From Litorivicinus lipolyticus (GTDB taxonomy: Bacteria; Pseudomonadota; Gammaproteobacteria; Pseudomonadales; Litorivicinaceae): a DNA stretch of 64,000 nucleotides. Shown piece after piece: positions 33,948 through 41,899 of the stretch (its first letter is position 1; the number at the start of each line of letters is the position of its first letter). The DNA lies in contig NZ_CP045871.1 of NCBI RefSeq assembly GCF_009650135.1, positions 496,001-560,000 of the forward strand, read 5' to 3'. A program made the translations under genes and the position numbers. A model generated the notes under the pieces. The model saw only the letters and a list, made by a program, of their open reading frames with translations, was not told where the DNA came from and made no database searches.

Positions 33948-35300
33948 TCATTGGGGGCCTGCGCCCGCTTTTATCCAGCCGAAGAAGTCGGCACTGCCCA
34001 TCTGACCGCCCTTGAGAGCCAACTCCAGGCCTTGCCAAGCCGGGTCTTCGGAGTGGGCCTGCATCAGCGGCGCACCGGGCACCGTTTGGGCCAGCGCGGT
34101 CAGGGCGTAAATGTCCATGCATTGGCAGACAAAGCCTGCACTGTCACCACCGGCGACGACTGCGCGTCGCAGCCCCGTGGTCAGTAAAACAGATTTGAGT
34201 AGCTGCCCCAGCGCCGCACCGATTTCAGCCTGCACCTGGTCCAGGTTCAATCCCAGCTGGTTGACCGTGTCGGTCAGCGCGGCCACGGCCGGATCGTCGG
34301 GCCCTCGGGCGGAACAAATCAGCGGGTCACGTCCATCGTCGATCGCGATCAAGGCGGCGTCCAGCGCCGCCTGGACGATGCCGGCGTCGCCGCGCGCCAG
34401 TCCAGCGGCATCTAACTGGATGACCGCAAAGCCGTTGTGTTCGGCCCATGCAATTTGCGCTGCACTGACCGGCGACACTGAACCGGACACCACCGGCAAG
34501 CATGCAACAGGACCGGCATTGGCGGCCGTGGGCGGCGCGGGCAACTGTCCGCTCGCGCGCCAGTGTTCGACCAGCGCGTATTGAATGCCCTGGGAGCCGA
34601 CCACGAATCGGGGTTGATGCCGCCACAACAGCCCGCCAATGATCGCCATGTCCGCGTCAGTCATCGCATCAAAAGCAATCACGGACTGTTTGGCCGCTTG
34701 GCAGTGCGCCAGCGCCCGCTCGGCGTCGTCGGCCAAGTCCTCAAGGCTGATGACGCCGAACTTGGCATCGGTCTGGGCCGCTAAATGACGGCACACATCC
34801 GACTCATGCATCGGTGTGACCGGGTGATGAGCCATGCTGGGATGGCGGTCCAACCGATAGACACCGCCGGGCGCGCCGGCAAATAGGTGCCCAAAGGCCT
34901 GGTAGCGGCGCAGTTGAGGTGCCGCGATCAGCACCGCCACCCAGGTGTCGGCAAACGCCTTGCGCCCCAGTTCGATGGCGCGGCCGATCGAACCGATCCC
35001 CGGCGCACTGTCCAAGGTCGAGCACACTTTGTAGTGGATGATCGGGGCGCCAAATCCTCGCAAGGCGTCAAACGCCGCTGGAAGGTGATGGTCCATCCAT
35101 GCCGGCGACTGAGCGCGGGCAGTGCTGGCCAGGCCGATGCCGCGGGCACCTTTAAATCGGTCGCGTTGGGCGGCGGTCGGTGCTGTCAAAAACAGCACCG
35201 ACGCCAGGCCGGCAAAGGTCAAGACTTCAAGCGTCGCCGCAGCGCCGGTGAAATCGTCGCCGACCCACGCAATCAGTGGGCCGTCCGGCAGCGCCGTCAT
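33948..35300 (-). CDS. oiaK: DUF1537 acid-sugar kinase, 3-oxo-isoapionate kinase-like
   Basis: A 450-residue kinase of the OtnK/DUF1537 family. The N-terminal domain begins IAWVGDDFTGAAATLEVLTFAG, and the C-terminal nucleotide domain has VVAGGDSAGFVCQ and LALKGGQMGSADFF. The start is ATG 35300, which overlaps the stop of the RuBisCO-like protein gene (ATGA), so both are made together. In known D-apionate pathways OiaK phosphorylates 3-oxo-isoapionate at C4 to supply the RuBisCO-like enzyme. The second DUF1537 kinase of the window at about 50 kb pairs instead with an OtnC aldolase, so the two probably have different substrates. Confidence 0.76.
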   Translation of the reverse strand: MTALPDGPLIAWVGDDFTGAAATLEVLTFAGLASVLFLTAPTAAQRDRFKGARGIGLASTARAQSPAWMDHHLPAAFDALRGFGAPIIHYKVCSTLDSAPGIGSIGRAIELGRKAFADTWVAVLIAAPQLRRYQAFGHLFAGAPGGVYRLDRHPSMAHHPVTPMHESDVCRHLAAQTDAKFGVISLEDLADDAERALAHCQAAKQSVIAFDAMTDADMAIIGGLLWRHQPRFVVGSQGIQYALVEHWRASGQLPAPPTAANAGPVACLPVVSGSVSPVSAAQIAWAEHNGFAVIQLDAAGLARGDAGIVQAALDAALIAIDDGRDPLICSARGPDDPAVAALTDTVNQLGLNLDQVQAEIGAALGQLLKSVLLTTGLRRAVVAGGDSAGFVCQCMDIYALTALAQTVPGAPLMQAHSEDPAWQGLELALKGGQMGSADFFGWIKAGAGPQ

Positions 35301-36544
35301 TGGTAAGCATCCAGGGCACGGACTAAGGCGGGGTGCTGCTGGGCATGGGTCGCGATCGGAATCCCGCGCATGGCCGCATGCCACCCTTCGCGCAGTGATG
35401 AAACGCCGGCGCCAGGCCCGTCTGGGTGACCCATGATCCCGCCCCCTGCGGCGTAGATCAGGTCCGCATGGCCCAGGCGTTGGTAGGTTTGTTCGATCTG
35501 TTTGACCGATTGGCCGGACGAAAAGACGGCCATTGCGCGCTGTGGGTGCTGGCTAAATATCGGCGTACTCAGCGACTGGGCCGAGCGCATGACGCTGTCG
35601 TTGTCTTCACTGAACTTGTTGTCCAAGCCATTCACGTGCAGGTGGTCGGCCCCGGCGATGCGCCACAGTTTGGACCACGCCCGGTAGTCCCACCCTAGCA
35701 TCGGCGAGCGCGACAGGTAGCCCCAGCCATTGCGATGTGCATGGATTGGCAGCTGGGAATGGCGACTTAACCCCAAAAAACCAGTCATCCCAACCGAGTT
35801 GAGACTGGCCATGACACAGCTGCCGCCCAAGGCCTGAACCTGGTCGTGGCGGCGGCGCATTTGGTCGACTTCACCGGTGACATTGAAGGCGTACATGACT
35901 TTTTTGCCGGTCGCGTCGGCATGCCGATTGATCACTGCCATGACCGCTTCCGCGCGCGCATCAAAGGGGCACCGAGGGCCATCGCATTGCAATTCGTCGT
36001 CTTTGATAAAATCAATGCCGGCGTCAATCAGTGTGGTGACCAGCTGCGCCGTTTGGGCCGGATCCAAACCAACGGAGGGCTTGATGATGGTGCCGATGAG
36101 CGGCCCCTGATCGACCCCGGATAATGCACGGGTGCCACTGACGCCAAACTTTGGCCCGGGGTAAACGGAGGCAAAGGCGTCCGGAAGGCGCACATCCAGC
36201 AGACGTAGCCCGGAAAGGCCCTGTAGTTCAAACAGGTTGCCTGCGACGGTGGCAATCAAATTGGGCAGGTCGGCGCCAATGTTGTCCAACGGCCAGGATA
36301 AGGTGACCCGGGCTTGGGTGAATTCCGAACCCTGGTAGCGGCCGGGCAGGGCCGGGCCAGTCGCCGGTGCCAGCACCTCGATGTGCTCGACGCGTGCGGC
36401 ACTGCGCTCTTTTAATTCGGGGGTCTCGTTGGGTACTGCGATAAAAGTGCCGGAACTTTGCTCGCCAGCGATAACCGCCGCCGCATGCTCGATGGGTTCG
36501 GGGGTCTGGACTAAATAATCGGCTTCAAAACGCTCCGATCGCAT
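35297..36544 (-). CDS. RuBisCO-like protein, 3-oxo-isoapionate-4-phosphate transcarboxylase/hydrolase or decarboxylase
   Basis: A 415-residue form of RuBisCO large-subunit fold. Lys155 (GTIIKPSVGL) matches RuBisCO Lys175. Lys181-x-Asp183-Glu184 (FIKDDE) is the carbamylated Lys plus Mg ligands. His270-Arg271 matches His294-Arg295 and His303 matches His327. By eye Lys310 (GLDNKFSED) falls at loop-6 Lys334, which is unusual for RuBisCO-like proteins and favours an enzyme that re-carboxylates, as in OiaX, over a plain decarboxylase (OiaC). The glycine-rich phosphate site is AAGGGIMGHPDGPGAG. There is no small subunit or phosphoribulokinase. The start is ATG 36544, and operator site 3 lies 58 bases upstream. 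Confidence 0.82.
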   Translation of the reverse strand: MRSERFEADYLVQTPEPIEHAAAVIAGEQSSGTFIAVPNETPELKERSAARVEHIEVLAPATGPALPGRYQGSEFTQARVTLSWPLDNIGADLPNLIATVAGNLFELQGLSGLRLLDVRLPDAFASVYPGPKFGVSGTRALSGVDQGPLIGTIIKPSVGLDPAQTAQLVTTLIDAGIDFIKDDELQCDGPRCPFDARAEAVMAVINRHADATGKKVMYAFNVTGEVDQMRRRHDQVQALGGSCVMASLNSVGMTGFLGLSRHSQLPIHAHRNGWGYLSRSPMLGWDYRAWSKLWRIAGADHLHVNGLDNKFSEDNDSVMRSAQSLSTPIFSQHPQRAMAVFSSGQSVKQIEQTYQRLGHADLIYAAGGGIMGHPDGPGAGVSSLREGWHAAMRGIPIATHAQQHPALVRALDAYQ

Positions 36545-36602
36545 GCCTGGCTCCGTTACAGTCGCGCACCACGGCGCAGATGAATTATTATTTGCAACGG
36601 AA

Positions 36603-36612
36603 TGGTATACCA
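36603..36612. promoter_or_regulatory. GntR-type operator palindrome, site 3
   Basis: Perfect TGGTATACCA between the RuBisCO-like protein gene (58 bases) and the aminotransferase gene (61 bases), almost centred in the divergent intergenic region. Confidence 0.72.
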
Positions 36613-36673
36613 TAATCCGCTAGTGCGACAGCATCGACAATCGCCCGCGAGGGCCGGGACAGGAAACCCAGTT

Positions 36674-37843
36674 ATGAGTTCATTGAAATTTGCCGCCAGC
36701 CTTTCCCGGCTGGGCACCGAATCAGCATTTGAAATTTTGGCCCGCGCCCAAGCACTGGCGGCCGGCGGTGCCGATATTATTAACCTAGGCATCGGCCAAC
36801 CCGATTTCAAAACTCCGGAACATATCGTCGAGGCCGGCATCCAAGCGCTGCGTGATGGCCATCATGGATACACGCCGGCTAACGGAATTTTGCCGCTGCG
36901 CGAAGCGGTCTGTGCGGATTTGCACCGGCGCCATGGGGTCGAGGTTAACCCGGACAACGTGGTGGTGGTGCCGGGCGGCAAGCCCACCATGTTTTTTGCG
37001 ATCATGATGTTTGGCGAACCGGGGGCGGAAATTATCTATCCCAATCCGGGCTTTCCGATCTATGAATCGGTGATCAATTACTCCGGGGCGACGGCGGTGC
37101 CGATGTCGCTGAAAGAGGAAAACGGATTCGCGTTTTCCGCCGACGAGGTGCTGGCCCAGATCAACCCCAACACGCGGCTGATCATTATCAATTCGCCAGC
37201 CAACCCGACCGGCGGTGTTACCCCGCGCGCGGAAATCGACAAGTTGGTCGCCGGCTTGCAGGCCCATCCACAGGTCGCGCTGATGTCGGACGAAATTTAC
37301 TCGAACATGCTGTACGACGGCCGCGAGCACGTCAGCTTGCTGCAATACCCGGAGATTCGAGACCGCCTGATCATGTTGGATGGCTGGTCCAAAACCTATG
37401 CCATGACCGGGTGGCGGCTGGGGTATGCGGTGTGGCCGGATGCCATGGTCGAACAGGTCCAGCGGCTGTGCATCAATGATCACTCGTGTGTTAATGCGGC
37501 GACCCAGTACGCCGGTTTGGCGGCCCTCAATGGTCCCCAAGACGCGGTCCGCGACATGGTCGCCCAGTTTGATGTGCGTCGACAGCGCATCGTCGCCATG
37601 CTCAACGATTTGCCGGGTGTGTCCTGCACCGATGCGGCGGGGGCCTTCTATGCCTTCCCGAACATCACCGGCACCGGGTTGACCTCGACCGAGGCGCAAA
37701 ACAAATTCTTAGAAGCCTGCGGCGTGGCGTCCGTCAGCGGGACCGCCTTTGGGGCGTCGGGCGAGGGCTACGTGCGCTTTTCCTATGCCAATTCGCTGGA
37801 CAACATCGAAGAAGCGATGCGCCGTATTCGCGCGGTCCTTTAA
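36674..37843 (+). CDS. Class I/II PLP aminotransferase (aspartate aminotransferase family)
   Basis: A 389-residue fold-type I aminotransferase. Visible are INLGIGQPDFKTP, GYTPANGILPLREAV, PNPGFPIYE, NSPANPTGG (Asn for PLP ring), SDEIYSNMLYDG (Asp and Tyr), the Schiff-base Lys in DGWSKTYAMTGWRLGY and the carboxylate Arg in YVRFSYANS. The start is ATG 36674. Operator site 3 controls it with the divergent RuBisCO-like operon. Its amino-acid partner is unknown, and a role in recycling pyruvate or oxaloacetate from sugar acids is possible. Confidence 0.87.
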   Translation: MSSLKFAASLSRLGTESAFEILARAQALAAGGADIINLGIGQPDFKTPEHIVEAGIQALRDGHHGYTPANGILPLREAVCADLHRRHGVEVNPDNVVVVPGGKPTMFFAIMMFGEPGAEIIYPNPGFPIYESVINYSGATAVPMSLKEENGFAFSADEVLAQINPNTRLIIINSPANPTGGVTPRAEIDKLVAGLQAHPQVALMSDEIYSNMLYDGREHVSLLQYPEIRDRLIMLDGWSKTYAMTGWRLGYAVWPDAMVEQVQRLCINDHSCVNAATQYAGLAALNGPQDAVRDMVAQFDVRRQRIVAMLNDLPGVSCTDAAGAFYAFPNITGTGLTSTEAQNKFLEACGVASVSGTAFGASGEGYVRFSYANSLDNIEEAMRRIRAVL

Positions 37844-39183
37844 GTCTTCGATAGCATTTTTCGCTGGGCCAGGCGAATTTGATGAAGGTCCAGGTCGTCG
37901 ACGATATCGACATCGTCAAGCGTGACGATTTGGTCCTTGCGAATGGCGCGCTTTAGCTTGACGTGATGGGCCAGTCCGATCGGCAGGGCATTGTGCTGTG
38001 CCGATAGGGTGGCGGGAATGGCGTTCGCCCAGACCTTATAACCGCCCTCGCCGTCGAGGTAGTCGCCGGCGGCAAAATCGCCTTTTGCGGTCGCAACCGC
38101 GTCCGCTCGATAGGTGTTGGAGCAGCCGGTTGGTTCGTTGCGCAGGGCCGCTGACAACACCGACACGCTGGTTTCCAATCCGATCAGGTGAAAGGGTCGC
38201 CACATCGATCCATACCAACCGGAGTCGTCGGTCAACAAGCCGTACTGTTTGAAACAGTCGCGTGCGTATTGGTCCGGTGCCCGGAAGGTGACGAACATGC
38301 CGTATTGGATGTTGTTGAGGACAACGCGCCCGTCGGGCTCGCGGCTGGCTGCGATATCGACCAGTCCGGGTTTGTCGAGACGACCGCCGTCGGATTTGGG
38401 CTTGAAAACCTGGGCAAGGTCCTGAAGTCCAGCGGGGTGAAAGTCCAAGCCCCGGTCCGGACAGTCCAGCCCGGTGGCATTGGCGACGGCGGCCATCTCG
38501 ATGGCGGCCTTAGTGCCGTCGGTAAATGAGTTATACATTTTTGCGTTGAAGTCGCCGGCCGCGACCTCTTCGTCGCTCCAGCCAAAAAAGCCCCACACCG
38601 TATCCGGCGTTGAGTAGCGGTAATGCGGCGCAAAGTTCATGCCTTTTCCGGCCGCGACCAATTCGAATCCAGAGCACCGGACCCAGTCCACCAGTTCGCA
38701 GATCGCCGCGGGTTGGTCGCCGTATGCCATCGAATACACCACGCCTTGCTGGGCCGCGCGCTTTGCTAGATAGGGGCCGCAGAGCACGTCCGCTTCGACG
38801 TTGACCATGACCAAGTGCTTGCCGGCGTCGATGGCGGCCATGGCATGCCGAACCCCGGCCAGGGGGTGTCCGGTCGCTTCAATGATGACCTCGATTTGAT
38901 CGTCCTGAAATAGCGCCGCGGCATCGTCGGTCACCCAGGTGCTGCCGTCGCGATGGGCGTCGGCGATGGAGTTGGCGCTGTATTGGGCCTCGCTCCAATG
39001 AACCCGGTCAAACGCCTGGCGCGCTTTGGGAATGTCCAGGTCAGCCACCGCGACCACGTGATAGCCCTCGATGTGCTTGGCCTGAGCCAGCACCATAGAG
39101 CCAAATTTGCCGGCACCGATTAGCCCAACTTTGACCGACTTGCCGTTGGCAACGCGCGCTTGTAATAGCCTGTGTAGGTTCAT
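37840..39183 (-). CDS. NAD(P)-binding oxidoreductase with C-terminal SAF domain
   Basis: A 447-residue protein. The N-terminal half is a Rossmann fold of the homoserine-dehydrogenase type (VKVGLIGAGKFGSMV, then VADLDIPKA), the middle contains GFELVAAGKGMNFAPHYRYSTPD, and the last 90 residues form a SAF-type domain (PIGLAHHVKLKRAIRKDQIVTLDDVDI). Proteins of this build are often annotated as FlgA-like, wrongly. The SAF fold also occurs in UxaA-type dehydratases and sialate synthases, where it binds sugar ligands. The start is ATG 39183. It is divergent from an LtnD-like gene and convergent with the aminotransferase. The reaction is unknown. Confidence 0.75.
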   Translation of the reverse strand: MNLHRLLQARVANGKSVKVGLIGAGKFGSMVLAQAKHIEGYHVVAVADLDIPKARQAFDRVHWSEAQYSANSIADAHRDGSTWVTDDAAALFQDDQIEVIIEATGHPLAGVRHAMAAIDAGKHLVMVNVEADVLCGPYLAKRAAQQGVVYSMAYGDQPAAICELVDWVRCSGFELVAAGKGMNFAPHYRYSTPDTVWGFFGWSDEEVAAGDFNAKMYNSFTDGTKAAIEMAAVANATGLDCPDRGLDFHPAGLQDLAQVFKPKSDGGRLDKPGLVDIAASREPDGRVVLNNIQYGMFVTFRAPDQYARDCFKQYGLLTDDSGWYGSMWRPFHLIGLETSVSVLSAALRNEPTGCSNTYRADAVATAKGDFAAGDYLDGEGGYKVWANAIPATLSAQHNALPIGLAHHVKLKRAIRKDQIVTLDDVDIVDDLDLHQIRLAQRKMLSKT

Positions 39184-39302
39184 GATTCGCTCAACATCCG
39201 TAGCAATTAGAGATGTCGAACATACGCCGGCGCACGGGCTTGCGATAGGCATTGGACGTATTTCGTGGCAACGTGGCTCGCGCCATGCGGGAGGAGGCTA
39301 GG

Positions 39303-40178
39303 ATGAAGTTATCGATGATTGGGTTGGGCATGATGGGGCTGGGCATGGCCCGAAATCTATTGAAGGCGGGCCATGAGCTGGACGTCTTCGATTTGTCCGG
39401 CGACGCCTGCGCAGCAGTTCAGCAGGCTGGCGCAACAGCCCATGCCAGTGCCGCCGAAGCCGCCGCCGGTGCCGATCTGCTTTTGCTGATGGTCGCCAGC
39501 GGTCCGCAGTGCCAAGCGGCGCTGTTTGACAGTGGCGCGGCTGCGGCGTTGAGTCCGGGTGCCGTGGTCTTAATTTGCTCGACCATCGCGCCATCTGACG
39601 CCCGCGCAATCGCGGCGCAATTGGCGGCCATGAATTTGTCACTGGTGGATGCGCCGGTGTCCGGTGGCCAGGTCGGCGCTAATGCCGGACAGTTGACCAT
39701 CATGGCCTCGGGGGCCGATGAGGCCATGGACCGGGTTGAACCCGTGCTTCAGGCTTTCGCCAAAAAAGTCCATAAGCTGGGCTCGGTCGCCGGCTTGGGG
39801 TCAACCTACAAAGTCGTCCATCAGCTCGCAGCCGGGGTCCATTTGGTGGCTGCGGCGGAACTCATGAATCTGGGGGTTCAGGCGGGTTGTGACGCCGAGC
39901 GGCTGTTCGACATTGTGTCGACGTCAGCGGGCAACAGCTGGATGTTTTCAGATCGCGTTCCGCGCATGCTGCAAGAGGACCCGGCGGCGACCTCGACGGT
40001 GGACATTTTCATTAAAGATTTGGGGTTGGTGCTGCAAACTGGGCAGGAAGCCCAGGCCAGCTTGCCGTTGGCGGCGGCGGCCTTTCAGATGTTGGTCGCG
40101 GCCCGCGGCTTGGGCCACGGGCGCGATGATGACAGTCAGGTTATTCAGGCCTACCAGGCCTTGACGAGTAAGGACTAG
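39303..40178 (+). CDS. Beta-hydroxyacid dehydrogenase, LtnD-like
   Basis: A 291-residue NAD-dependent enzyme of the 3-hydroxyisobutyrate/L-threonate dehydrogenase group. It has LSMIGLGMMGLGMARNLL, the canonical substrate loop DAPVSGGQVGA, catalytic Lys in LGSTYKVVHQLAAGVH and TVDIFIKDLGLVL. GGGAGGAGG upstream supports ATG 39303. The QLAAGVHLVAAAELMNLG stretch is close to that of the second LtnD-like gene at 51.4-52.3 kb. The 119-base gap to the divergent SAF gene has a small dyad ATGT-CGA-ACAT at 39213-39223 but not the GntR operator. The substrate is probably a C4-C5 aldonate. Confidence 0.84.
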   Translation: MKLSMIGLGMMGLGMARNLLKAGHELDVFDLSGDACAAVQQAGATAHASAAEAAAGADLLLLMVASGPQCQAALFDSGAAAALSPGAVVLICSTIAPSDARAIAAQLAAMNLSLVDAPVSGGQVGANAGQLTIMASGADEAMDRVEPVLQAFAKKVHKLGSVAGLGSTYKVVHQLAAGVHLVAAAELMNLGVQAGCDAERLFDIVSTSAGNSWMFSDRVPRMLQEDPAATSTVDIFIKDLGLVLQTGQEAQASLPLAAAAFQMLVAARGLGHGRDDDSQVIQAYQALTSKD

Positions 40179-41020
40179 TCGGCGGCGACGGCGACCTGTC
40201 GCTGTTGCCCGAGGCCATCAATTTCCAGCTCCATGACGTCGCCAGGCTTCAAGAAACGCTGCGGGTTCATGCCCAAGCCAACCCCAGATGGGGTGCCGGT
40301 GGTGATGATGTCACCGGGCATCAACCGCATGAACTGGCTCATGTAGGCGACGATCTCGCGGACGCTGAAGATCATGTCGCTGGTGTTCGAGTCCTGAACG
40401 ACTTCGCCGTTCAGCGCCAGCTGCAAACGCAGGGTCTGGGGGTCAGGGATTTCATCGGCCGATACCAAATAGGGTCCAATCGGGCCGAAGGTGGGGGCCG
40501 ATTTGCCCTTGACCCACTGACCGCCTTTCTCAATCTGAAACTCGCGTTCCGAAACGTCGTTGATCAAGCAATAGCCGGCCACATAGTTCAGCGCGTCGGC
40601 TTCGTCGACGTACAGCGCTTCGCGGCCGATGACCACCCCCAGCTCGACTTCCCAGTCGGTTTTGACCGAGCGGCGCGGAATAATGACGTTGTCGTTGGGG
40701 CCGGACAGGCTGGAGCTGGCTTTGTTAAACAAGACCGGTTCACTGGGCGCATCCAGGCCAGATTCAGCCGCGTGCAGCGCATAGTTCAGCCCGACGCAGT
40801 AAAAGTTGCGAGTGTCGGCGACACAGGCACCGATGCGCGTTGACGGGTCGACAATGGGGTATTGGGTTAGGTCCAGCGCGGCAATGCGGGCAATGGCGTC
40901 GCACGAGATGTCGGCGCCAAAATAGTCCGGGACGACGCCTGTCAGGTCACGGATGTTGCCGTGGGCATCAATGGCACCGGGAGCTTCATGGCCTGCGGGG
41001 CCGAAACGTAACAGTTTCAT
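40175..41020 (-). CDS. FAH-family hydrolase, 2,4-diketo-3-deoxy acid hydrolase-like
   Basis: A 281-residue fumarylacetoacetate-hydrolase-fold protein. FYCVGLNYALHAAE, EPVLFNKASSSL, the metal ligands WEVELGVVIG (Glu-x-Glu) and INDVSERE (Asp), KSAPTFGPIGPY, and ITTGTPSGVGLG are typical of acylpyruvase-type enzymes that cleave 2,4-diketo acids to pyruvate and a second acid. Size and sequence resemble 2,4-diketo-3-deoxy-L-rhamnonate/fuconate hydrolases. It follows gntR by 3 bases, so it shares the regulator's autoregulated transcript. SDRs suited to make the diketo acid lie elsewhere in the island. Confidence 0.82.
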   Translation of the reverse strand: MKLLRFGPAGHEAPGAIDAHGNIRDLTGVVPDYFGADISCDAIARIAALDLTQYPIVDPSTRIGACVADTRNFYCVGLNYALHAAESGLDAPSEPVLFNKASSSLSGPNDNVIIPRRSVKTDWEVELGVVIGREALYVDEADALNYVAGYCLINDVSEREFQIEKGGQWVKGKSAPTFGPIGPYLVSADEIPDPQTLRLQLALNGEVVQDSNTSDMIFSVREIVAYMSQFMRLMPGDIITTGTPSGVGLGMNPQRFLKPGDVMELEIDGLGQQRQVAVAAD

Positions 41021-41023
41021 CGC

Positions 41024-41683
41024 TTAATTTCCTTGTGGTGTGTTGGGTTCTAGGATTTCTTGCATGTCCTCGGCCAAATGTCCGAGGTGTTGATCAATGG
41101 CCGCCCGCGACGCGACCGGATCGCCAGATTTCACAGCGTCGACGATGGTGGTGTGATCGTGAACCATCTTGTTGCGGTTGCGCCGTTTGCTGGCGGAAAT
41201 GAAGCGCGACCGCCACAGCCGCTGCAGGTACTGGCGATGGGTCGCTGCCAATGACGCATTGTGCGAAGCCTCCGCCAGGGCTGAGTGAAAGGTCATGTCA
41301 ATTTCAAACATGTCCAGCGGGTCCATCGAGTCATAGTGCTCGGCCATGTAGGCGACCAATTCTTCAATCCGCGCAATGTCTTCGGCGGTCGCATGCAGGC
41401 ACGCCAGTTCAACGGACAACTTTTCAAGCGCGATCAGTACCTCGGCTTGGTCTTTGACGACTTGCCCGTCCGGCCGCGCAACGATCGGGCTGCGCGACGG
41501 TCGCAACTCTACCAGGCCTTCTTTGGCCAGCATGCGCACGGCTTCGCGCATCGGGGTGCGGCTGACACCCATGTCGAGCGCATTGTCGCGCTCCTTGATC
41601 GGTGTTCCCGGGGGCAATTGGCCACGCAAAATACGCCGGCGCAGCGCGGTGGCGACGGTTTCTGCAAGTACGCTGTCTGACAT
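41024..41683 (-). CDS. GntR-family (FCD) regulator, proposed master regulator of the island
   Basis: A 219-residue regulator. The N-terminal winged helix includes ETVATALRRRILRGQLPPGTPIKERD and GVSRTPMREAVRMLAKEGLVE, and the all-helical FCD effector domain has metal-type Asp/His positions in EIDMTFHSALAEASHN, DHTTIVDAV and DQHLGHL. FCD members often bind uronates or other sugar acids and are released from TNGT...ACNA operators. The start is ATG 41683 with GGAG in front. The longer open frame upstream crosses the operator and is not coding. Operator site 4 lies 106 bases upstream, divergent from the TRAP genes. Confidence 0.87.
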   Translation of the reverse strand: MSDSVLAETVATALRRRILRGQLPPGTPIKERDNALDMGVSRTPMREAVRMLAKEGLVELRPSRSPIVARPDGQVVKDQAEVLIALEKLSVELACLHATAEDIARIEELVAYMAEHYDSMDPLDMFEIDMTFHSALAEASHNASLAATHRQYLQRLWRSRFISASKRRNRNKMVHDHTTIVDAVKSGDPVASRAAIDQHLGHLAEDMQEILEPNTPQGN

Positions 41684-41789
41684 CGATCGTGGCTCTCCGT
41701 GACCCTGACCACACATTCGCTGCGTCGTTAATTTGTTCGCGAACAAATGGTTGTAAATGAAAATTGCTTTGTTTAATCTGATTGGCGAA

Positions 41790-41799
41790 TGGTATACCA
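41790..41799. promoter_or_regulatory. GntR-type operator palindrome, site 4
   Basis: Perfect TGGTATACCA about 100 bases from both the gntR and the TRAP solute-binding-protein starts. This is the expected place for autoregulation together with control of uptake. Confidence 0.75.
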
Positions 41800-41864
41800 A
41801 TTGAGAATTCGAGTGTATAGCATCCGTCGCAAGCCCTGAGCATCGGGTGAAAGAAAAATAAAAA

Positions 41865-41881
41865 GCGGTGTCGATCACCGC
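41865..41881 (+). repeat. Hairpin in the leader of the TRAP binding-protein gene
   Basis: GCGGTG (41865-41870) pairs with CACCGC (41876-41881) around TCGAT, directly upstream of the GGAG ribosome site. It may stabilise the 5' end of a highly expressed mRNA. No T-run follows. Confidence 0.4.
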
Positions 41882-41899
41882 ACCATGGAGTAGGACCGT

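Noticed and set aside
35297..36544. Carbon fixation by RuBisCO
   Set aside because: No small subunit, phosphoribulokinase or carboxysome genes; sequence and neighbours (DUF1537 kinase, ApnO-like) indicate a RuBisCO-like protein of sugar-acid catabolism.
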